Assembly: GCA_013697245.1 (NCBI GenBank)
Contig: JACCXH010000050.1
Span: forward strand, 1 to 64,000
Direction: 5' to 3'
From: Bacteroidota bacterium
GTDB taxonomy: Bacteria; Bacteroidota; Bacteroidia; B-17B0; Aurantibacillaceae
Length of the DNA stretch: 64,000 bases
In this document: positions 24,299 to 34,519 of the stretch, one piece after another
Layout of the letters: the number at the start of each line of letters is the position of its first letter
Position numbering within the stretch: the stretch's first letter is position 1
Translations under genes and position numbers: made by a program
The notes under the pieces: generated by a model
Databases searched by the model: none
Seen by the model: the letters and a program-made list of their open reading frames with translations, nothing else
What the model was told of the DNA's origin: nothing

Positions 24299-25260
24299 TA
24301 TAATAATTGTTTAATAATATCTTCTACGCTAACACCTTCTGCTTCGGCCTTGTAATTTAAAACAATACGATGCCGTAAGATTGGAATGGTTATGGCTTTT
24401 ACATCTTCAATATCCGGGCTAAACTTCCCATTAATAGCTGCATGTGCTTTTGCACCAATAATTAAATACTGCGAAGCCCTTGGGCCTGCGCCCCATTGTA
24501 AATATTTTTTTGTAACCTCTGCGGTGTACTCGCTATTTAAACGTGTTTTATTTACCAACTTAACGGCATATTCAATAACGTTATCTGCCACAGGGATCTT
24601 ACGAATAAGATCCTGGAAAAAAACTATTTCCTGGGCATTTAAAATTTTATTAAGCTCTACTTTTATGTTAGCGGTGGTTAGTTTTACCACTTGTAATTCT
24701 TCAGCAAATTTTGGGTAATCCAACCACACATTAAACATAAAACGATCTAATTGCGCTTCGGGTAAAGGATAGGTCCCCTCCTGCTCTATTGGATTTTGAG
24801 TGGCCAATACAAAGAAAGGCGTGTCTAAAATATATTTTTTACCAGCTGCTGTTACCTGGCGTTCCTGCATGGCTTCTAATAAGGCAGCTTGTGTTTTTGG
24901 CGGTGTACGGTTGATCTCATCGGCCAAAATTATATTGGCAAATAATGGGCCTTTAATAAATTTAAAATTACGGTCTTCATCCAGGATCTCGCTACCAATA
25001 ATATCACTTGGCATAAGATCGGGCGTGAACTGAATACGGTTAAATGAAAGACCAAGTGAATCAGAGATGGTATTTACCAATAAAGTTTTAGCTAAACCGG
25101 GCACCCCAACCAACAAACAATGTCCTTTACTAAACACAGAGATCAGAACATTCTTAATAGTTTCTTCCTGCCCAACAATAACTTTTGCTATTTCTTTTGT
25201 TAACTGGTTATACTTGCTAACAAAATCCTGTAAAGCTTCGGTATCTGATTTGTATTGCAT
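24298..25260 (-). CDS. MoxR-family AAA+ ATPase
   Basis: A 320-aa AAA_3-type ATPase. Walker A is GVPGLAKT (about 53-60), Walker B is IILADEINRT (about 112-121), and the following PKTQAALLEAMQERQVT is the MoxR signature. A C-terminal lid domain follows (GAGPRASQYLIIGAKAHA). MoxR proteins usually work as chaperones with VWA-domain and DUF58 proteins encoded alongside. None is present here. Instead the gene sits between the coupled 170-aa protein and the TraB/GumN giant, 29 bp upstream. This gene order may define a variant MoxR system. Cytoplasmic. Confidence 0.9.
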   Translation of the reverse strand: MQYKSDTEALQDFVSKYNQLTKEIAKVIVGQEETIKNVLISVFSKGHCLLVGVPGLAKTLLVNTISDSLGLSFNRIQFTPDLMPSDIIGSEILDEDRNFKFIKGPLFANIILADEINRTPPKTQAALLEAMQERQVTAAGKKYILDTPFFVLATQNPIEQEGTYPLPEAQLDRFMFNVWLDYPKFAEELQVVKLTTANIKVELNKILNAQEIVFFQDLIRKIPVADNVIEYAVKLVNKTRLNSEYTAEVTKKYLQWGAGPRASQYLIIGAKAHAAINGKFSPDIEDVKAITIPILRHRIVLNYKAEAEGVSVEDIIKQLL

Positions 25261-25289
25261 AATTATTTTTTTGTTTATTGCTTTTATTA

Positions 25290-28200
25290 TTAATATCCCG
25301 CAGCTGTAACAGCCCGTTTACGATAGGTCAAATTAAAATAATCCAGGATCTCGTTATAATTTTCAGTTTCTGTTTTTGTTTTATCGATATAGTAACCTGA
25401 ATTTATAACCTGCACATTAGAAGAGATGCCCGATTTTGACTCCGGAACAAAAGCTACCGACCAACGCTCATCATCAGCCTTACTTTTAATGATACGATAA
25501 ACATAGATCTTTCCTTTTTGATATTTATTTTTTGCATCCAACTCTTTAATAAAAAGTAAAGAATCTTTTTTGCCCTTGTCTTTATCGTAACTGTAAATAT
25601 TAGATAATTGCGTTTGCGCTGTTAATACAGATTCAATCAAACTCATTTGTGTTAAATATTTTTTATCGAATTTCTCGGTCAGTTTTTCTTTTTCCAACTC
25701 AGTGTAAAAATAAGCGCGGGTAAATTTATTTTTAGAATAAAAATTAGTGAGTGTATCGTTTATAACAATATTACTTTTTAATAAATTAATAGCTACCGGC
25801 ATGGCAATGCTTTGCGTTTTAAGTTTAGAAAGTTTGGTGAAGAATTGTTTTGTTTTTTCATCCGTTTTATAAAATGGCGATAAAATAATAGCATAGTTTA
25901 CCAAAGGGCTTCGGTTAAAGGTTTCAAGGCCTTTTAAATAAGCAGAACCTTTAAATAGATTGTTATTTGTAAAGCCATCTAAACTTTGCTGAATGCTTTC
26001 TGCCAGTTCTTTTATGGACTTATCTAAGTAATCATATTCGCTGTATTCGCCCGATGATTTATTGCTTGCCGGGTTATAGCGTTTTAAAGCAAGATTGGCA
26101 TCAGCCAGGATATTATCTTTTTGGGCAAGGTAAGCAGCCGAAGTAATAATCTTTTTATTTACTAACTCCGACATCAATGTATAAACAGCATCTTTGTATT
26201 CATCATACTTGGTTAATACCATCATGCCCGGAAAGAAATTCTTACACAATTCTAAAGAGTCGTGTAAAACCGCAAATACATCCGACACAATACTTACCTC
26301 TCCAACCAAAGGTGTTTCGCTTAAAATAAGGCTGTTAAAAGCCGCAAAAGATGCCGGTGTTTTAAGGTAAGCCAAACCTTTTAGCATGCATAGTTGCATA
26401 TAAAAGCTATCTGTGTATTGTTTATAAAGCAGTTTATAAGGTTCAATTATTTTATTATTACTCATAGTGCCGCCATTCACAAATAATTGCGCGCGACTAT
26501 CTTCACTTACCAGACTTAAATTTTTACTTCCAATAAATTTAATGAACTCATCAATATAAACTTTATTCATACTTAACGAGTTCAATAAAGACGAATTAGC
26601 TCTTTGACGCACAACCGTATCGTTACTGCAAAGATCGTTAAGTAAATTCTTGAATTTATTTTCGAAAATATTTTTACCTATAACTGTATCTTGCGGAATA
26701 AAACTTTCCATGAAATCTTTTGTCCAGCCTTTTAAACCAATTACCGAATCATATGGCGCAATGATCTCCTGCATAATGCCGTTCTTAAAATAGATCTTTA
26801 CATCCATTACACGCGACGTAGCCGTGTCTTTTAAAGTACACTTATAAGAAAAGATCCCGTCTTTATTGCTTGTACTGCGATTCGTGATCAATAAGCCTGT
26901 TGTGTTTTTTATAGAGGTATTTATACTTTGTTCTATCTCATGAATATCGCGGTAATCGTAATCATTATATTTTTCATATGTAATATTCACATACTCGTTG
27001 CTGGATGGAGAATAATAAGATTTATTACTTGAATGGTAATCATAATCGCCGGTATTTTTTTCTTTTTTTACTTTGGCTGCTTCGTATTCTTTAGCATAAG
27101 CTTCGTTAAATTTACTGGAAGCATTAACCGTTACCTCATCTTTCACCTTAAAATGATAATCGTTATCGGTAATTGTTTTTATTGGATTAATAAATTCAAA
27201 ATCAGTTAATTTAAAAGAAGTGAAAAAATCGTTATTAAAACTACTTTCTTTTTCACAGATAAAATAAGCTAAGTAGTAATGAATACCTTTAATAAACAAT
27301 TTGCCGTAGAAATTAGAACCTGTTTTATTTTTTGCTTTAAATTTTATGCAAGGCAGGCTTTGCTCTTTTACCAGTTCTCGTGAAATGTCCTGGCTAAAGT
27401 CATAGTTCTTTAAAATATTCTTTGAAAATAAATTCAATTCAAATGTATCTTCTTCCAAATATTCGAAATCATTGTATACAGCATGCTTTATGCCGTAAAA
27501 TTGTTTTTGAATGTTATTATAAGCATAAAGGTCTTCTATCAAACCTTTTGAAGAAGCGGTGCTGTTTTTTGTGTAATTATAATTGGCTGGAACTTTAACC
27601 GTAAATCCTTTTGTCTTTGGTGTAAAATCTACTGTATTTTGTCCCTTTGGAAAGAACTGTATTGAATTAAAAAACTGTTTTGACTCGCTACCCGTTGCAT
27701 AACCTTGTTTGCCTCCTAATTTGATCATGATCATTTCAAGATCATTGAAAAATATCTGGTAATGCTGTTCATCGCCGCGACGGGTTTTATTTACAACTTC
27801 AAAACCTTTTAAACCATTATTAGAAGTGATCTCTTTTTTAAGGATTATTTTTCCAGGAATATTCTCAAACAATAAACTATCAACTTTTTGCATCATTTGC
27901 GAAATGCTTACGTTAAATAAAGGACCGAAATGTTTTAATTTTGCAATAGTATAAAAACTACCATTGGTCATATCTGCATAGATATAATATTTGATAGTTT
28001 CAAAATTTACGATCTGCGTTAACTTACCCGGTAAATTCATTGCCATAGAAGAATCGCCCAAAAATTGTTTTTGAAAGGTAACCGGCTTTACCATTATATC
28101 TAATTCATCACGCGTGGCATCGCTCTTTTTTGTATTCTTAGGAAACACCGGCTCAACGGTGTAGCCTTTTTTCCTTAATAATTCTATAACGCCATCTTCG

Positions 28201-29000
28201 CCCGGTAAATGCGCCGCCCCTACACCACTAAACAAAGACTTCGTTCTTAAGACCGAATCTATTGTATTCACAAAAAAAACATTCCGATCGTTGATCAAAT
28301 ATTTTTGAGTGTTCTTTGAACTTGTTTTTTTGCTTAAGCTATCCAAAACATCCAAGTTACCATCGCGGTAGGCATCTTCTATCTTTTGGCTGTTAAAATA
28401 AAAATTGCTGCTATTTTCTGAATCAGTTTCTTCGTTCAATTCATTATCCGGTAAAGCAGAAAGTCGCGCTTTTATTTCAGAAGCAGCAAAATCTTCGAGG
28501 CTTATTAATTGTTTATTTAGTTTGGAGGCGGATTGATAAATAAAAAGATCGATATAAGTGTTTTCTTCAAAATTTTCTTTGCTGCGATTATGCCTATACA
28601 GTAAACCGTTTATGATATCCGGATCATAACTTAATATTCCCTGCAATACGCGCTTATCCGGAAAGCTGGCCATAAACGTAGAACGGTAAAAATCTTTTCT
28701 GTAATTGTTACTGGCAACTATTTGGTTTGCCTGATCAAGCTCGCCTGTCTTCTCCATATTTATTAACCAATCGCCCGGGTTTGTTTCCAAACCTACTACA
28801 TCTACACTTTTTAGTGCTTCAAAAAATTGTTCAGATAAATGGTACGCCAGCCTGCTACTTACATGCATAGTACCATATAGGTAAGAGGGTTTTTTAAGAT
28901 CTTTTCCGGTAATTTTCCAAAGTAAGGTTGGGTATTTTTTTTGTGCTTGCGAAAAGGTAAAAAAAGGTAATAAAATAAGTATGTAAAAAAGTCTCTTCAT
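25290..29000 (-). CDS. Giant TraB/GumN-family protein, exported
   Basis: A 1236-aa protein, far longer than the ~300-aa TraB/GumN family. The signal peptide spans about 1-19 (ends FSQA). The TraB/GumN domain covers about residues 20-295: LWKITGKDLKKPSYLYGTMH, VVGLETNP and the C-terminal FSGVGAAHLPGEDGVIELLR, which carry the conserved GTMH, glutamate and GAAHL positions of this putative metalloprotease-like fold. The remaining ~900 residues contain two beta-rich segments (about 300-640), a linker rich in Ser/Tyr/Asp (about 650-690) and an all-helical HEAT-like region (about 790-1180). Function is not established. It precedes the MoxR gene by 29 bp and is likely co-transcribed with it. Confidence 0.85.
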   Translation of the reverse strand: MKRLFYILILLPFFTFSQAQKKYPTLLWKITGKDLKKPSYLYGTMHVSSRLAYHLSEQFFEALKSVDVVGLETNPGDWLINMEKTGELDQANQIVASNNYRKDFYRSTFMASFPDKRVLQGILSYDPDIINGLLYRHNRSKENFEENTYIDLFIYQSASKLNKQLISLEDFAASEIKARLSALPDNELNEETDSENSSNFYFNSQKIEDAYRDGNLDVLDSLSKKTSSKNTQKYLINDRNVFFVNTIDSVLRTKSLFSGVGAAHLPGEDGVIELLRKKGYTVEPVFPKNTKKSDATRDELDIMVKPVTFQKQFLGDSSMAMNLPGKLTQIVNFETIKYYIYADMTNGSFYTIAKLKHFGPLFNVSISQMMQKVDSLLFENIPGKIILKKEITSNNGLKGFEVVNKTRRGDEQHYQIFFNDLEMIMIKLGGKQGYATGSESKQFFNSIQFFPKGQNTVDFTPKTKGFTVKVPANYNYTKNSTASSKGLIEDLYAYNNIQKQFYGIKHAVYNDFEYLEEDTFELNLFSKNILKNYDFSQDISRELVKEQSLPCIKFKAKNKTGSNFYGKLFIKGIHYYLAYFICEKESSFNNDFFTSFKLTDFEFINPIKTITDNDYHFKVKDEVTVNASSKFNEAYAKEYEAAKVKKEKNTGDYDYHSSNKSYYSPSSNEYVNITYEKYNDYDYRDIHEIEQSINTSIKNTTGLLITNRSTSNKDGIFSYKCTLKDTATSRVMDVKIYFKNGIMQEIIAPYDSVIGLKGWTKDFMESFIPQDTVIGKNIFENKFKNLLNDLCSNDTVVRQRANSSLLNSLSMNKVYIDEFIKFIGSKNLSLVSEDSRAQLFVNGGTMSNNKIIEPYKLLYKQYTDSFYMQLCMLKGLAYLKTPASFAAFNSLILSETPLVGEVSIVSDVFAVLHDSLELCKNFFPGMMVLTKYDEYKDAVYTLMSELVNKKIITSAAYLAQKDNILADANLALKRYNPASNKSSGEYSEYDYLDKSIKELAESIQQSLDGFTNNNLFKGSAYLKGLETFNRSPLVNYAIILSPFYKTDEKTKQFFTKLSKLKTQSIAMPVAINLLKSNIVINDTLTNFYSKNKFTRAYFYTELEKEKLTEKFDKKYLTQMSLIESVLTAQTQLSNIYSYDKDKGKKDSLLFIKELDAKNKYQKGKIYVYRIIKSKADDERWSVAFVPESKSGISSNVQVINSGYYIDKTKTETENYNEILDYFNLTYRKRAVTAAGY

Positions 29001-29114
29001 CCTAAAGGAATATTACTATATAAACTTAAACATTTAATTGGTTACAAAAAAATAAACCCATTCTCTTATTTTATGAGTTTAAATAACCCTTAAACGTTAC
29101 GGTATTTACGAAAA

Positions 29115-30065
29115 TTAATGTATGCCGGATGACGCAAGATAACGTTCAGCATCTAATGCGCCCATGCAACCGCTGCCGGCAGCGGTTACTGCCTGACGAT
29201 ATGTTTTATCGGCGCAATCGCCAACAGCATAAACGCCTTCAATATTAGTTTTTGAACTTCCCGGAATTATTGTCAAATAACCCAAATCATCCATATTTAA
29301 CTGGCCTTTAAAAATATCGGTATTTGGCTTGTGGCCAATAGCCACAAAAAAGCCCGTAACATCTAACGTTCTGTTCTCGCTTGTCTCGCTATTTTTTACT
29401 ACCACACCCTCTACTGCGTCTTTACCAAGTATATCAACGGTTTCGGAGTTCCATAAAATTTCGATGTTTGCCGTATTTTTTACGCGATGCTGCATAGCTT
29501 TACTGGCGCGCATTTCACCCCTTCTTACAATCATGTAAACTTTTTTACAAAGTTTAGAAAGGTAAGTTGCCTCTTCTGCTGCAGTATCACCCGCACCTAC
29601 AATAGCAACTTCTTGTCCTTTAAAGAAAAAACCGTCGCAAACTGCACAGGCACTTACACCACCGGCATTCATGCGCAAACGTGTTTCGTTCTCCAACCCT
29701 ATCCATTTAGCACTTGCCCCTGTTGAGATAATAACTGTATCGGCCGTCATTTCTATTGTTTCATCAATCCACACTTTTTTTGGAGTAGATTTCAAATCCA
29801 CTTTTGTAGCCAATCCAAATCTTACCTGTGTGCCAAAGCGCTCTGCCTGGGCCTTAAGGTCTTCCATTAATTCCGGACCGGTAATTCCTTTTGGGTATCC
29901 CGGAAAATTATCTACTTCTGTTGTTTCTGTTAATTGGCCACCTGGCGTTAAGCCTGTATATAATACCGGTTTAAGGTCGGCACGGGCAGCATATATGGCA
30001 GCAGTATAACCCGCAGGGCCCGAACCAATTATCAAACAAGTAACGTGTTCTATTTTTGATTGCAT
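29115..30065 (-). CDS. trxB: Thioredoxin-disulfide reductase
   Basis: A 316-aa flavoenzyme that uses NADPH to reduce thioredoxin. FAD-binding GSGPAGYTAAIYAAR (14-28), PGGQLTETTEVDNFPG, the redox pair CAVC (140-143), NADPH-binding GAGDTAAEEA (157-166) and the C-terminal VYAVGDCADKTYRQAVTAAG are all present. Length and motifs are canonical. It stands alone with 168 bp upstream in which nothing further is seen. Confidence 0.97.
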   Translation of the reverse strand: MQSKIEHVTCLIIGSGPAGYTAAIYAARADLKPVLYTGLTPGGQLTETTEVDNFPGYPKGITGPELMEDLKAQAERFGTQVRFGLATKVDLKSTPKKVWIDETIEMTADTVIISTGASAKWIGLENETRLRMNAGGVSACAVCDGFFFKGQEVAIVGAGDTAAEEATYLSKLCKKVYMIVRRGEMRASKAMQHRVKNTANIEILWNSETVDILGKDAVEGVVVKNSETSENRTLDVTGFFVAIGHKPNTDIFKGQLNMDDLGYLTIIPGSSKTNIEGVYAVGDCADKTYRQAVTAAGSGCMGALDAERYLASSGIH

Positions 30066-30233
30066 AAGAATTTAGTAAAATTTTGAATTGTAAAGTTAAC
30101 GCTTACAGGCGAATAGTGTTCTAGTGAAAGGGCGATTTTTACACAATTTATGATTAGTTTTTAAAAGAGTAAAGCCTTTAAATTTTAACAGCTTGGAAGC
30201 AAATATACTTTATCGGTTGATGCTTGGCACTAT

Positions 30234-30659
30234 TTATGAAAGAACTCTATTCTCAAGGGTTTCAATGGTTTTTTTAAGTTCATTGCTCATGTTTACTTTA
30301 CTTTTTTTATCATAATCAAAAACCACAACCGTATCTAAAGATTCGGCCACCACATTTTCTTTATCATCTACAATCAAATGTGCTAATTGGAAACTTGAAT
30401 TTTTGATCCACTCGGTCTTGGAATATATTTTTACACTACCCGGATATTGTAAAGGAATTTTAAAAGTGCAGTTGGTTGATACCACAATGAAGCTTAATTT
30501 ATTTTTTTCGTTAATGGAAGTTAAGCCGATAGACTCGCAGTAATTAACCCTGGCAGCCTGGATGTATTTAAAAAAAGCAACATTGTTAACATGACCAAAA
30601 AGGTCTAACTCACTCCAGTCTATTTTTAAAATAATGTGTGTATTGTAACCAGGAAACAT
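30234..30659 (-). CDS. Hotdog-fold acyl-CoA thioesterase
   Basis: A 141-aa protein of the 4-hydroxybenzoyl-CoA thioesterase/YbgC branch. The active-site loop DLFGHVNNVAFFKYIQAARV (about 17-36) contains the conserved Asp and GHVNN. It should hydrolyse a short or aromatic acyl-CoA, but the substrate is unknown. It begins 4 bp after the lectin-like gene's stop and is probably co-transcribed with it. Cytoplasmic. Confidence 0.85.
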   Translation of the reverse strand: MFPGYNTHIILKIDWSELDLFGHVNNVAFFKYIQAARVNYCESIGLTSINEKNKLSFIVVSTNCTFKIPLQYPGSVKIYSKTEWIKNSSFQLAHLIVDDKENVVAESLDTVVVFDYDKKSKVNMSNELKKTIETLENRVLS

Positions 30660-30663
30660 TTAT

Positions 30664-31689
30664 TTATTTTCCTAATGTCAGCTTTACATTGTATCCGCCT
30701 TTATTAGCTGCATTGTAAACTGTTTCGTAGATAGCGATATAAAGCATACCACTTTTTTTAGCCGTGCCGTTAAACTTGGCGCCAGCTTTTAAATTCTCTG
30801 TAGTACTCTCGCCTATTCTGTAAACTACCTGGCCGTAACTTGGGTAACTACCCCCGTCATACTCTTCAGTACTTCCGTAAGGTTTTGTCCACTCTGTAGC
30901 GGTTTCAGCTTTACTGCTACCATCCGGTTTATATTTTGAATTACTTAAACTGGCCATGGTTACTTCGCCATTGGATTGCAATGAAAAACGCTGACCATTT
31001 TTTAGCATAACTCCTGTTTTTAACCAACCGCCATTTGTATTGCCGCTAATATGTTTTGAAGCATTTAATTTAAAAGTGTATTCCCCCGATCCGGGCTCTG
31101 TAGCAACGGTAATATCAATGGTCTTAATTTTTTCTTTGGGCACGCTTAGGCTGCCATATTCTGTTTTAATATCCAGTTTTGTAAAATTATAATTCCCACC
31201 CATAATATAAATGTTATCAATAGTAAGAATATCCTCTTTAGGAAGGTCACCGGAAATATTGCTGGCAGCCTGAATCTCAGCCAAGGCATTATCTATTGTA
31301 AACTCACCTGTGTAAGTATCTTCGCCGGAAACATTTTTTGGATCATTATAAAAGTCCTGTATAAATGGAATGGCTTTGATACCTATTTTTACAAGATCGC
31401 TGTAAGCACCTTTACGCGTATCTTCAACCGTACTGGTAGAAAGGATCTTTAAATTACTTTTCACTTTTTCAGCTACCGAATTGTCTTTTCCAATACCAAT
31501 TTCGATATGACTTACTTTTGAAACAGGAATTTGCAATTTCCCGAAAGCAGTTACCAATTCAATATCGGCAAGGCTTGTGGTTCCTTTAATGACATTGCCA
31601 TCTAAAAGATCCAAACTAACCTCAGCTTGTTTTTGAGAAAAACCTATGGCAGCAGTAAGTACAAAAAATAATAAAGTTAATTTTTTCAT
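30664..31689 (-). CDS. Secreted protein with PA-IL (LecA)-like jelly-roll domain
   Basis: A 341-aa protein. The signal peptide spans about 1-18 (ends GFSQ). Residues about 20-200 contain two similar short beta modules (IKGTTSLADIELVTAFGKLQ and the later GNYNFTKLDIKTEYGSLSVP), each followed by a K..I..I(D/E)I motif. These resemble the DUF4097-like or cohesin-style strand-turn repeats of secreted Bacteroidota proteins. Residues about 215-341 resemble the PA-IL/LecA jelly roll: GWLKTGVMLKNGQRFSLQSN, then GQVVYRIGES and SGMLYIAIYETVYNAANKGG before the final strand. The calcium/galactose site of true LecA is only partly recognisable. Sugar binding is therefore a hypothesis. Confidence 0.7.
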   Translation of the reverse strand: MKKLTLLFFVLTAAIGFSQKQAEVSLDLLDGNVIKGTTSLADIELVTAFGKLQIPVSKVSHIEIGIGKDNSVAEKVKSNLKILSTSTVEDTRKGAYSDLVKIGIKAIPFIQDFYNDPKNVSGEDTYTGEFTIDNALAEIQAASNISGDLPKEDILTIDNIYIMGGNYNFTKLDIKTEYGSLSVPKEKIKTIDITVATEPGSGEYTFKLNASKHISGNTNGGWLKTGVMLKNGQRFSLQSNGEVTMASLSNSKYKPDGSSKAETATEWTKPYGSTEEYDGGSYPSYGQVVYRIGESTTENLKAGAKFNGTAKKSGMLYIAIYETVYNAANKGGYNVKLTLGK

Positions 31690-31714
31690 GTGTTGAATTT
31701 AAATCGTAGTAAGA

Positions 31715-32614
31715 TTATATACCGCTGGTACCGCTTAAAATACTAAGGTCAGTGTCAGAAGCTACAGGCCTGATACAAATTACAGGCACTTTACTTAAAT
31801 GAATAACCTGTTGCGAATATGGCCCTAAAAAGAAACCACTTAATTCAGCATCCTGGTCTGTCATAATGATGATAAGGTCGGCACCGATCTTAGCAGAATG
31901 ACTAACTGTAGAAACTGCCCTGTTTTTTACATTAGAGATAACATCGTGATGATAAGAAACGCCTTCTTTTTTGGCAATAACATCAATTTGATGTAAAATT
32001 AATTCCATTGCCGGTTTTTCAGTTTCCTCATTATGATCCAACAAAGCAATTGCATGCACCGATGCGCTGAATTTTTTTGCTAGGCCAATAGCATAATTTA
32101 CTTTTTGGCGTGAGTGGGCGCTTGTATCAATAGGTAATAATATTGTATTGTATCCTTTGTGATCTGCATCACTATTCATTGCCATTGTTGGGCATGGCGA
32201 TTTTGTTATTACTTTTAATGCGGTGCTGCCAATTACCAACTCTTCTATAGCCGAGTAACCGTGGGTTCCCATAACTATTAAAGTTGCTTTTATCTCTTTA
32301 GCTACATCAATTATTTCGCGGTTTGGAGAGCCTATTTTAGTAATGCATTCTACATTTACACCATATTCTGATTTTACCTGTTCGCCTAATTGTAATAATC
32401 TTTCTTGTGCTATTTTCTCAAAATCGGTTTGTGTATGCACACTTACCGTTGGCAGAAACATATCCTGCGAAAAAAATTGAATATTTATTACGTGTAGCAA
32501 ATACACATTACCTCTTGTTAACTGGGCTGTAAATGCACCGTGTTTAATAGCTAACATCGAAGTTTCGCTAAAATCAACAGGGATTAAAATGCGTGATGAG
32601 TCAAAATTATTCAT
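31715..32614 (-). CDS. Tandem universal stress protein
   Basis: A 299-aa protein made of two UspA domains (about 8-145 and 155-285). The first carries the nucleotide-binding pattern VMGTHGYSAIEELVIGSTAL. In the second the equivalent region reads MTDQDAELSGFFLGPYSQQV, so nucleotide binding there is doubtful. Tandem UspAs are common in Bacteroidota and respond to starvation or redox stress. The client process is unknown. It is a likely single gene, 25 bp before the lectin-like gene's start. Confidence 0.92.
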   Translation of the reverse strand: MNNFDSSRILIPVDFSETSMLAIKHGAFTAQLTRGNVYLLHVINIQFFSQDMFLPTVSVHTQTDFEKIAQERLLQLGEQVKSEYGVNVECITKIGSPNREIIDVAKEIKATLIVMGTHGYSAIEELVIGSTALKVITKSPCPTMAMNSDADHKGYNTILLPIDTSAHSRQKVNYAIGLAKKFSASVHAIALLDHNEETEKPAMELILHQIDVIAKKEGVSYHHDVISNVKNRAVSTVSHSAKIGADLIIIMTDQDAELSGFFLGPYSQQVIHLSKVPVICIRPVASDTDLSILSGTSGI

Positions 32615-32701
32615 AAGGTTATATTTTTAGTAAGTATAAATATATATTTTTTTTTGTAATTGAGGGCTTATCTTCAACTTTATCTTGTAATAAGGTCCTT
32701 A

Positions 32702-34399
32702 TTATTTTACCGCCAGTTTTTTATAACGCGGTCTTTTTGGCTCCACATTACCTAAGCGTTTTTTACGATTCTCTTCATACTCACTATAGCCTCCTTCGAA
32801 CCAGTATACGCTACTATCGCCTTCAAAAGCTAAAATATGCGTACAAACGCGATCAAGGAACCATCTATCGTGACTAATAATTACACCGCAACCTGCAAAA
32901 TTTTCCAAACCTTCTTCCAAAGCTCTTAATGTATTAACATCTAAATCGTTGGTTGGTTCATCTAATAACAAAACATTTCCTTCTTCTTTTAAGGCCATTG
33001 CCAAATGCAGGCGGTTGCGCTCGCCACCGGAAAGCACTGAAACCTTTTTACCCTGGTCGCTACCGGCAAAATTAAAACGCGAAATATATGCTCTTGAGTT
33101 CATTGGTTTGCCACCCAATATAATATTATCAAGACCACCACTAATAACATCGTAAACTGTTTTATTAGGGTCCAACTCTTTATGGTTTTGATCAACATAA
33201 GCGATCTTAACCGTAGGCCCAACAGCAAATGTGCCGCTGGTTGGCTTTTCTTCGCCCATGATCATACGGAACAACGTTGTTTTACCGGCACCATTTGGCC
33301 CAATAATACCAACAATTCCGGCAGGGGGTAATTTAAAATTCAAACCTTCGTATAATAACCTGTCGCCAAATCCTTTTGAAACTGCATTGGCTTCAATAAC
33401 TTCATTACCAAGGCGCGGACCGTTAGGAATGAAGATCTCAAGGTTATCTTCTTTTGCACGAGCATCCTCGCCCATCATTTTTTCGTAATTATTTAAACGC
33501 GCTTTTTGTTTCACGCCACGTCCTTTAACACCCTGGCGGATCCAATCTAATTCACGTGCCAACACTTTTTGGCGTTTGCTTTCTGTTTTTTCTTCTTGTT
33601 TTAAACGCGCTCCTTTTTGCTCTAACCAACTGCTGTAATTACCTTTCCATGGAATGCCTTCTCCCCTGTCCAACTCTAAGATCCAGCCTGCCACGTTATC
33701 TAAGAAGTAACGATCGTGGGTTACAGCAATGATAGTACCTTTGTATTGTTGTAAATGTTGTTCTAACCAATCCACACTCTCGGCATCCAAGTGATTGGTA
33801 GGCTCATCTAATAATAAAATATCCGGTTCTTGTAACAACAAGCGGCATAAAGCCACGCGACGGCGCTCGCCACCGGATAATACTTTAACCTGGGCATTAC
33901 TCTCAGGACAACGTAAAGCATCCATAGAACGTTCTAAACGGTTATCCAAATTCCAAAGATCGTGCTGATCGATCAATTCCTGCAATACCGCTTGACGATT
34001 GATCAACTTATCCATCTTATCCGGATCGTTAAGGATCTCTTCGTCACCAAACTTATTATTTACTTCCTCAAACTCATTTAAAATATCTACATATTTTTGA
34101 ACGCCTTCGCGCACAATTTCTATAACGGTTTTTGTTTCATCAAGCTTTGGCTCTTGCTCTAACATTCCAACCGAGTAGCCCGGCGACTGGTGAATCTCGC
34201 CAATATAATCCTTGTCCATTCCGGCAATGATGCGAAGAAGAGATGATTTACCGGAACCATTTAAACCTAAAACACCAATTTTGGCGCCATAATAAAAGGA
34301 AATATAAATATCTTTTAAAACTTGTTTTTGCGGTGGATGTATCTTTGATACATTTACCATACTAAATATGATCTGGCGGCCTTCGGGTGTGGTTGACAT
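32702..34399 (-). CDS. ettA: ABC-F ribosome-associated ATPase EttA
   Basis: A 565-aa ABC-F protein with two ATPase domains: Walker A GLNGSGKSSLL and GPNGAGKTTLF, signatures LSGGERRRVAL and LSGGERNRLHL, and Walker B LLLDEPTNHLD and LLLDEPTNDLD. The linker includes the arm and P-tip region (WIRQGVKGRGVKQKARLNNY). Length and overall order match EttA, which gates the first elongation step on the ribosome according to energy state. It has no membrane part. It is divergent from the DUF2779 nuclease gene. Confidence 0.95.
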   Translation of the reverse strand: MSTTPEGRQIIFSMVNVSKIHPPQKQVLKDIYISFYYGAKIGVLGLNGSGKSSLLRIIAGMDKDYIGEIHQSPGYSVGMLEQEPKLDETKTVIEIVREGVQKYVDILNEFEEVNNKFGDEEILNDPDKMDKLINRQAVLQELIDQHDLWNLDNRLERSMDALRCPESNAQVKVLSGGERRRVALCRLLLQEPDILLLDEPTNHLDAESVDWLEQHLQQYKGTIIAVTHDRYFLDNVAGWILELDRGEGIPWKGNYSSWLEQKGARLKQEEKTESKRQKVLARELDWIRQGVKGRGVKQKARLNNYEKMMGEDARAKEDNLEIFIPNGPRLGNEVIEANAVSKGFGDRLLYEGLNFKLPPAGIVGIIGPNGAGKTTLFRMIMGEEKPTSGTFAVGPTVKIAYVDQNHKELDPNKTVYDVISGGLDNIILGGKPMNSRAYISRFNFAGSDQGKKVSVLSGGERNRLHLAMALKEEGNVLLLDEPTNDLDVNTLRALEEGLENFAGCGVIISHDRWFLDRVCTHILAFEGDSSVYWFEGGYSEYEENRKKRLGNVEPKRPRYKKLAVK

Positions 34400-34519
34400 G
34401 GTTTAATTATTTTTAAGAAGCCGAAGTTAACGATTCTTTAAGAATTAAAAAATGGTTTTAATTCTGCAAAAAGGCCATAAATTTGTGTAATTCGTTTTTG
34501 TGACGATGGTAATTAATTG

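Noticed and set aside
23808-24314. 168-aa plus-strand open frame opposite the 170-aa helical protein
   Set aside because: Serine-rich shadow of the minus-strand gene, which is supported by its coupling to MoxR.
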